From the NCBI GenBank assembly GCA_021201295.1, contig JAJQFE010000012.1:18905-82904 (forward strand): DNA of 64,000 bases, read 5' to 3'. The stretch's first letter is position 1. Every line of letters begins with the position of its first letter. The translations under genes and the position numbers were made by a program. Below are positions 58,734 through 64,000 of the stretch, in pieces. Under the pieces are notes generated by a model that saw nothing but the letters and a program-made list of their open reading frames with translations, did no database searches and was not told where the DNA came from. The DNA comes from Tannerellaceae bacterium. Lineage in GTDB: Bacteria; Bacteroidota; Bacteroidia; Bacteroidales; Tannerellaceae.

Positions 58734-59213
58734 AGGTATGCATCTATTCATATTTTATGTAAATGATTGATATTTAGTGAATAATCTATGCATACCTAAG
58801 CAATCAGGTATGCATAGATAGGGAACAAGGATATATCTTGCAGGACTTTTTTCTGATAACCAGTGGTTTAGTTATGCATACCTTAAGGGATACTGATATG
58901 CCTGTGCAGGGAAACTATTGCTACCCTCTACACCCTGGCGCGAATATTCGTAGAGTTATTTATAGATAAGTGCAGACCTATGTATGCTACCCTCTACACC
59001 ATACGGATAGTTTCTCTGCAGGTAATTGGACGTAGGTATACGGAAAACGAAAGATCAATCAGCAACAAATGCATACTTTGCCTGCCGGAAACCATATGTT
59101 TCCATAGGATAGGAGACCGGTATGCATACTTTATGAACACCTGAACGGTTGGTATGCATGGTTAATTTATTGATAATTATGTATTTGTAAAAAAGATGAA
59201 TAGATGCATACCT
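58734..59213. repeat. 480-bp intergenic element with inverted ends and TATGCATA-type repeats
   Basis: Bounded by a perfect 18-bp inverted repeat, AGGTATGCATCTATTCAT at 58734-58751 and its complement at 59196-59213. Each end forms a 63-base module opening with AGGTATGCAT and closing with ATGCATACC at the same distance (58734-58796 and 59151-59213), so the similarity between ends extends over the module. Further copies of the core occur at 58806-58814, 58874-58882 and around 59139. Inside, TGCTACCCTCTACACC occurs twice (58919 and 58986). No open reading frame of note. It fills the gap between mnmD and trxA. Confidence 0.75.
58786..58817. repeat. Perfect hairpin inside the 480-bp element
   Basis: CTATGCATACCT (58786-58797) and AGGTATGCATAG (58806-58817), 12 perfect pairs with an 8-base loop. 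It joins the closing arm of the left module to the next core copy. Confidence 0.8.
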
Positions 59214-59237
59214 GAAAAAAATTATAGGGGGAGCCCA

Positions 59238-59274
59238 TAAAAAAACAGGGATAAACCTATAGGCTACCCCTGTT
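59238..59274 (-). terminator. trxA terminator
   Basis: On the minus strand AACAGGGGTA (59274-59265) pairs with TATCCCTGTT (59253-59244), one G-T wobble, then a run of seven T (59244-59238). Confidence 0.88.
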
Positions 59275-59297
59275 ATATGATAGATAAGAACGAATGC

Positions 59298-59615
59298 TTA
59301 TTTCAGTAACGCTTCTACTTTTTCTACGAAAGCGGCTTTTTGGGCGGCTCCTACCTGTTTATCCACTACTTTACCATCTTTGAAGAATAAGATAGTAGGA
59401 ATGTTGCGAATACCGAATTGTGCTACTACATCATTATTGTTATCAACGTCCATTTTACCTACAGTCACACGTCCGGCATATTCCTTTTCCAGATCATCAA
59501 TGATCGGGCCTACCATACGGCATGGACCGCACCATTCTGCCCAGAAATCAAGCACCATGGGTTTCCTGGAATTTACTAATTCCTCAAAATTACTGTCAGT
59601 TACTTCTAAAGCCAT
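59298..59615 (-). CDS. trxA: Thioredoxin
   Basis: 105 residues with active site DFWAEWCGPCRMVGP, cis-Pro region IRNIPTILFFKDG and the usual FVEKVEALLK end. Cytoplasmic disulfide reductant. It has its own promoter in the gap after dnaE and its own terminator. Intact. Confidence 0.97.
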   Translation of the reverse strand: MALEVTDSNFEELVNSRKPMVLDFWAEWCGPCRMVGPIIDDLEKEYAGRVTVGKMDVDNNNDVVAQFGIRNIPTILFFKDGKVVDKQVGAAQKAAFVEKVEALLK

Positions 59616-59659
59616 ACTGTTATTTATTTCTTGTTTATAATCGTATTTTTTTGCGAGTC

Positions 59660-59690
59660 CAAAAGTAGTAATTCTTTTAAATGGTACAAA
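59660..59690 (-). promoter_or_regulatory. trxA promoter
   Basis: Minus strand: TTTG (59690-59687), 19 bases, TACTTTTG (59667-59660). A near-perfect consensus located directly after the dnaE stop codon, ~45 bases before trxA, so thioredoxin can be made independently of dnaE. Confidence 0.8.
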
Positions 59691-59693
59691 AGA

Positions 59694-62600
59694 CTATTCA
59701 TTTATTTTAAAGTCAATCTTTTCATTTTCATTCAGAAAGTCGATTAATTCACGGGTTACGTTTAACCGGATATTTTGAGAGAATAAATTCAGGGAAATAT
59801 GATGTTCTCCATCCATGACTCTGAAATATAAAAGACTGTTTCCCGGATTGTTTTTGATCAGGACGGAAAGTTCGGTAATCATGGTTTCATCCAGATCATG
59901 GATCGAAACCGTAATGTTGATCTTCTGAATCAGTTTGTCTTTTTCATCCTGCAGGAGCTTCATCGTGCCGATCCGGAGGTCCAGTTCGCCTTTCCGCCAG
60001 CGATGTGGTTCTATTCTGGCTGTAATCAGCAGATACATCCCTACCCAGAGATATTTATTAAACTCTACATAGTCATTTCCAAAAAGGGCAATTTCCGTAC
60101 TACCGGTAAAATCTTCCACTTTCATCACTCCATAGGGGCTCCCTTTTTTGGTGATTCCTTCCCGGACTTCTGTTACAATCCCTCCGAACAGGAGTCCTCT
60201 TCCCAGCAGGCTTTCCCGGTCATTTAATTCTGCTATGCCTGTGTTGCATGCATAGGTTAGAATGATCCGGTACTCATCTAAAGGATGCGCAGACAGATAA
60301 ATTCCGACTAACTCTTTCTCCTTATTTAACCGTTTCAGATCACTCCAACGTTCGCAGGCGGGTATCTCCGGTTTGGCAATAGAGGCAAAACTGTCATCTC
60401 CAAACAGGGAGTTCACTGCTGTTGTTTTATCCATCTGGTATTTGTTCCCATAGCGCATCAACACTTCCAGGAAGATTTCTCCTTTTCCACAATCCGTAAA
60501 AAACTGTTCCCGTTGGATACCAAAATTATCGAATGCTCCGGCTAATGCCAGTGACTCTACGTTTTTCTTGTTACAAGAAGTCAGATTGACCCGTTCTACG
60601 AAATCAAATATGTTTTTGAAAGGACCTTTCTTTCTCTCTTCTATGATATTCAGTACGGCTGACTCCCCGACTCCTTTGACTGCTCCCAATCCGAACCGGA
60701 TGTCTCCCCGGGCGTTCACACTGAATTTCAGGACCGATTCGTTTACGTCCGGACCTAATACCTGAATCCCCATGGCCTTACATTCATCCATGAATTTGGT
60801 AATATCTGTGATATTGGATAAACTCCGGCTCAGCACAGCTGCCATATATTCCAACGGATAGTTCGCTTTCAGGTAGGCCGTCTGATAAGCAACCCAGGAA
60901 TAGCAGGTTGCATGGCTCTTATTGAATGCATAAGAGGCAAATTTTTCCCAGTCTGCCCATATTTTGGCTAATGTTTTCGGGTCATGCCCGTTCTTTTTTC
61001 CTCCGTTCAGGAACTTCTCTTTCAGCTCATTCATTTTATCGATCAGCTTTTTCCCCATCGCTTTCCGGAGTGCATCACTCTCCCCACGGGTGAAGTTGGC
61101 TAATAAACGAGAAAGAAGCATGACCTGTTCCTGGTATACAGTAATCCCATAGGTATTCTGCAAATAACGTTCCATAATAGGAATGTCATATTTGATCTCC
61201 TCCCTGCCATGTTTACGGGCAACGAAAGAGGGAATATAGTCCATAGGACCGGGACGGTACAGGGCATTCATCGCGATCAGGTCTTCAAACTTGGATGGTT
61301 GAAGTTCCCTTAAGTATTTCTGCATCCCTGCGGACTCAAACTGGAAGGTCCCGGTTGTTTTTCCCTGGCAGTATAACTCAAAGGTTTTCGGATCTTCCAG
61401 GCTGACTGTATTAATATCAATCTTTTCTCCCCGGTTTAGGTAGACGTTCTCAATAGCTTCTTTAATAATGGAAAGTGTCTTGAGCCCCAGGAAGTCCATT
61501 TTGATTAATCCGGTCTCTTCAATTACAGATCCCTCATATTGGGCAACCAGCATTTCTTCTCCCGTTTCCTTGTCTTTTGCCGTACTGACCGGAACGACGT
61601 CTGAAATATCATATTTACTGATAATGACCCCACAGGCATGTACTCCTGTATTCCGTACATTTCCTTCCAGCATCTGGGCATATTTCAGGGTGTCTCTCAA
61701 AACAGGGTTGGAGGAGTTGGCTGCTTCTTTCAGTTCAGGCACATATTCAATGGCAGCCCGCAGATTCATTTTCTTTACATCCGGGATCTTATCCGGTATC
61801 AGTTTAGCCAAACGGTTGGAATCCTGCAACGGTAATTTCTGCACCCGGGCAACATCTTTGATTGCTGATTTGGCGGCCATGGTACCGTAGGTAATAATAT
61901 GGGCTACTTTTTCCTGTCCATATTTCTCTGTTACCCATCGTAAGACCTGTCCCCTTCCGTCATCATCAAAGTCCACATCGATATCAGGCATGGAAATACG
62001 GTCCGGATTCAGGAACCGTTCAAATAGAAGGTCATATTTGATCGGGTCAATATCGGTAATCCCTAAACAGTAGGCTACGGCAGAACCTGCCGCAGAACCC
62101 CGGCCGGGACCTACGGAAACACCCATCTTGCGGGCCTCGTTGATGAAGTCCTGTACGATCAGGAAATAGCCCGGGAATCCCATACGTTCTACTGTTTCCA
62201 GTTCAAAATCAATCCGTTCCTTTACTTCGTCTGACAACGGTTCCCCATATTTTTTTTTGGCACCTTCATAGGTAAGATATTTGAGGTAAGCATCATCGTT
62301 CTCAAACTCTTCCGGAATAGGGAAGTCCGGCATTAACGGACCGTGATCGATAGAATATAGTTCGACTTTTTCTGCAATTTCCAACGTATTGCGTAAAGCC
62401 TCCGGTACATCGGCAAAGACCTGGTTCATTTCTGCGGTCATTTTCATCCATTCCTGCTTGGTGTAGCGCATACGGTTCGGATCGTCCAGGTCTTTTCCGG
62501 TACTCAGGCAGATCAGGCGGTCATGGGCTTCCGCATCTTCTTCGTTAACGAAATGGACGTCATTGGTCGCAATCAGCTTTACGTTGTGTTTGGCTGCTAA

Positions 62601-63338
62601 TTGGAGCAATACGTCGTTCACTTCTTTTTGTTTTATATAGGTAGAACGGTTGGCATTGGGATTATCGGTTTCGTGACGTTGCATTTCCAGATAGTAATCG
62701 TCTCCAAACAGGTTTTTAAACCATAGGATGGATTCTTCCGCTTTTTCTATTTGTCCTTTCATAATGAACTGCGGGATTTCACCTCCTAAACAGGCAGAAC
62801 AAACAATCAGCCCTTCATGATATTTTTCCAGGAGTTCTTTGTCTATACGGGGACGACCATAGAAGCCTTCAGTCCAGGAAATGGATACCATCTTAATCAG
62901 GTTTTTATATCCTTTCTCGTTTTTAGCCAACAGGATTAAGTGCCATCCGCTACGATCTTCCTTATCCGTTTTGATATGCCGTCCTTTGCGGGCGCAGTAA
63001 CATTCACACCCAAGGATGGGCTTAAAAATATGAGATTCATATTCAGCTATCTTTTCAGATAGCTTTTTCATCCTTTCCCTTTCTTCCTCTGTCGGATTGT
63101 TTTTATCATTCAGCTCTTCCAGTTCTTTTTTACAATCCTTGATTGTACTGAGATATTTACTATTCTTTTTCTTTACTTTATTATAGAATTCTTTTATCCC
63201 AAACATGCTTCCATGATCAGTAACAGCAATGGCATTCATGCCGTCTTTCTGTGCTTTTTCGATCAGGGCATCGATAGAAGCCTGCCCGTCCAGCAAAGAA
63301 TATTGCGTATGGACATGCAGATGAACAAATGGTTCCAT
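59694..63338 (-). CDS. dnaE: DNA polymerase III subunit alpha
   Basis: 1214 residues, intact. N-terminal PHP domain (FVHLHVHTQYSLLDGQASIDALIEKAQKDGMNAIAVTDHGSMFG) with a lineage-typical charged coiled insert near residues 60-95, then the polymerase core with catalytic acids in SMPDIDVDFDDDGR, the GPGRGSAAGSAVAYCLGITDIDP segment, RNTGVHACGVIIS, ALYRPGPMDYIPSF, GITVYQEQVMLLS, FNKSHATCYSWVAYQTAYLKANYP, the HhH region and a C-terminal OB fold (LLFGGIVTEVREGITKKGSPYGVMKVEDFTG). Main replicative polymerase. A single-frame gene of this length is notable given the frequent indels elsewhere. Confidence 0.98.
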   Translation of the reverse strand: MEPFVHLHVHTQYSLLDGQASIDALIEKAQKDGMNAIAVTDHGSMFGIKEFYNKVKKKNSKYLSTIKDCKKELEELNDKNNPTEEERERMKKLSEKIAEYESHIFKPILGCECYCARKGRHIKTDKEDRSGWHLILLAKNEKGYKNLIKMVSISWTEGFYGRPRIDKELLEKYHEGLIVCSACLGGEIPQFIMKGQIEKAEESILWFKNLFGDDYYLEMQRHETDNPNANRSTYIKQKEVNDVLLQLAAKHNVKLIATNDVHFVNEEDAEAHDRLICLSTGKDLDDPNRMRYTKQEWMKMTAEMNQVFADVPEALRNTLEIAEKVELYSIDHGPLMPDFPIPEEFENDDAYLKYLTYEGAKKKYGEPLSDEVKERIDFELETVERMGFPGYFLIVQDFINEARKMGVSVGPGRGSAAGSAVAYCLGITDIDPIKYDLLFERFLNPDRISMPDIDVDFDDDGRGQVLRWVTEKYGQEKVAHIITYGTMAAKSAIKDVARVQKLPLQDSNRLAKLIPDKIPDVKKMNLRAAIEYVPELKEAANSSNPVLRDTLKYAQMLEGNVRNTGVHACGVIISKYDISDVVPVSTAKDKETGEEMLVAQYEGSVIEETGLIKMDFLGLKTLSIIKEAIENVYLNRGEKIDINTVSLEDPKTFELYCQGKTTGTFQFESAGMQKYLRELQPSKFEDLIAMNALYRPGPMDYIPSFVARKHGREEIKYDIPIMERYLQNTYGITVYQEQVMLLSRLLANFTRGESDALRKAMGKKLIDKMNELKEKFLNGGKKNGHDPKTLAKIWADWEKFASYAFNKSHATCYSWVAYQTAYLKANYPLEYMAAVLSRSLSNITDITKFMDECKAMGIQVLGPDVNESVLKFSVNARGDIRFGLGAVKGVGESAVLNIIEERKKGPFKNIFDFVERVNLTSCNKKNVESLALAGAFDNFGIQREQFFTDCGKGEIFLEVLMRYGNKYQMDKTTAVNSLFGDDSFASIAKPEIPACERWSDLKRLNKEKELVGIYLSAHPLDEYRIILTYACNTGIAELNDRESLLGRGLLFGGIVTEVREGITKKGSPYGVMKVEDFTGSTEIALFGNDYVEFNKYLWVGMYLLITARIEPHRWRKGELDLRIGTMKLLQDEKDKLIQKINITVSIHDLDETMITELSVLIKNNPGNSLLYFRVMDGEHHISLNLFSQNIRLNVTRELIDFLNENEKIDFKINE

Positions 63339-63501
63339 ATATTTTTGAATGTTTTATCTGATTTTTGAGAGTATAAAGATACGAAAAAGGAATGGAATTA
63401 GTCATAGCATTTTTTTCTGATAAGGATATTTAATATTACTACTGAACGTCTTGTGCTCTTTCCTATCTTTATCCATATTATTCTTAAGAAATAAAAAAAA
63501 C

Positions 63502-63883
63502 TCAATTATAATACCATACTACCACTTTGTGGGTTTTAAGTTGTTGATAATTATCTTGTAGTGGAGTGGGGTTGAGCAAATCTTCAATACCACACTAGTA
63601 CCACATAATGCCACAACATTAGAATGATTTCTTTAAAACAACCGATGCATTTTTGCTTACATATCATATTACACATGGTTAACATCCGGCTCTTTGGAAG
63701 TATACATCCGGGTGTAGGAGCCTATTAATAATTAAGTAAATTATATTAATCAGGAGATTTATCATCAGGAGAGTGGTAGTGTGTATGAAGGAATGGTATT
63801 GAAAAAAACGATAATACCACACTTTTATCCATTGGTATCCAGTGTGTTAGTCTCAAAAGTGGTGTTGTGGTGTTGAAAATTGA
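63502..63883. repeat. 382-bp intergenic element with inverted ACCAC-rich ends
   Basis: The ends are imperfect inverted repeats: TCAATT.T.A.ACCA.A..ACCACTTT from 63502 and its complement ending at 63883 (AAAGTGGTGTTGTGGTGTTGA...AATTGA). Each end module again closes with GTGG-rich sequence 60-70 bases inward. AATACCACACT occurs twice in direct order (63586 and 63813), and TGGTATT in the reverse sense near 63794. No gene is found in 63339-64000. The architecture parallels the element at 58734-59213, with a different core sequence. Confidence 0.55.
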
Positions 63884-63905
63884 AATTTATTGTTTTCTTT
63901 GTGAG

Positions 63906-64000
63906 ACTGATTAAAAAGCGTTTCACGAGGGTGTGCCAAAAGTGTATCTGCTCTTTGACCAAGTTACAGCTTGTAAGCCCAAAGGGCTTGAATATAAATA
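63906..64000. other. Possible start of a mobile element or structured region at window end
   Basis: GGGTGTGCCAAAAGTG at 63929-63944 resembles the terminal repeat style of some insertion sequences (GGGTGTGyCAAAA), and AAGCCC-AAA-GGGCTT (63975-63989) is a tight hairpin. The window ends before any transposase could be seen, so this is a weak call. Confidence 0.25.

Noticed and set aside
58734..59213. CRISPR array, because of the repeated TATGCATA cores.
   Set aside because: Repeats are too short, occur in both orientations, have irregular spacing and no cas genes are nearby.
61468..61890. Open frames on the plus strand inside dnaE and other long antisense frames.
   Set aside because: They overlap a conserved gene, lack family resemblance and have no initiation signals; they are shadows.

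Overview
The window comes from a member of the Bacteroidota, most likely order Bacteroidales. The evidence is a SusC/SusD pair, a hybrid two-component system next to glycoside hydrolases, a lamin-tail protein with a type IX secretion-like C-terminus, a fused-architecture LiaF/LytTR pair, the DUF4271-hemD-rnpA-yidD-tatD-tyrS block, and many promoters of the TTTG-N19/20-TAnnTTTG type used by the primary sigma factor of Bacteroides relatives. Genus cannot be fixed from sequence alone. A general property of the text is that about 20 genes carry a single-base indel, nearly always in a homopolymer run, or a one-base change to a stop (often TGG to TAG or TGA). These hit conserved housekeeping genes where the continuation in another frame is clearly the same protein, so I read most as uncorrected long-read sequencing errors. 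I give the full gene extents and note each break.

Layout. 1-10.0 kb: the 3' end of a SusC/SusD locus, TspO, a nitroreductase, a short-chain dehydrogenase, a CBM35-GH26 mannanase and a secreted lamin-tail protein. 10.1-16.1 kb: asd, a two-gene LysO lysine exporter, and the frdC-frdA-frdB (succinate:quinone oxidoreductase) operon behind a textbook promoter. 16.2-27.7 kb: a LiaF-like/LytTR envelope-stress pair with a leader hairpin, SulP transporter, rubrerythrin, nadB, LysM and BON envelope proteins, a MATE pump, pncB, a miniature endonuclease VIII-like gene, a small HTH protein and a PH-domain membrane protein. 27.7-33.4 kb: lpdA, then DUF4271-hemD-rnpA-yidD-tatD, tyrS and tRNA-Gln. 33.5-38.5 kb: a compact haem operon, hemA-hemC-hemD-hemE-hemB, in which the first gene is 5-aminolevulinate synthase (C4/Shemin route) rather than glutamyl-tRNA reductase. 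38.5-47.0 kb: a DeoR/GlpR-type repressor divergent from a glycerol-3-phosphate regulon: GlpD-type dehydrogenase, glpK, glpA, glpB, glpC. 47.1-57.9 kb: a glutaminase-A-like lipoprotein, two GH2 enzymes and a convergent hybrid two-component regulator. 58.0-64.0 kb: mnmD, trxA and dnaE, with the trxA-dnaE pair flanked on both sides by intergenic elements built from inverted short repeats.

How it fits together: glycerol-3-phosphate oxidised by GlpABC can feed electrons through the quinone pool to FrdABC, which reduces fumarate. Succinyl-CoA and glycine feed the 5-aminolevulinate synthase, and hemC-D-E-B carry tetrapyrrole synthesis to coproporphyrinogen, supplying the haem b that FrdC needs. The polysaccharide genes form two partial utilisation loci. 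The most notable observations are the C4-type haem operon with a second hemD elsewhere, the paired inverted-repeat elements around trxA-dnaE, the mini endonuclease VIII-like gene, and the double set of glycerol-3-phosphate dehydrogenases.
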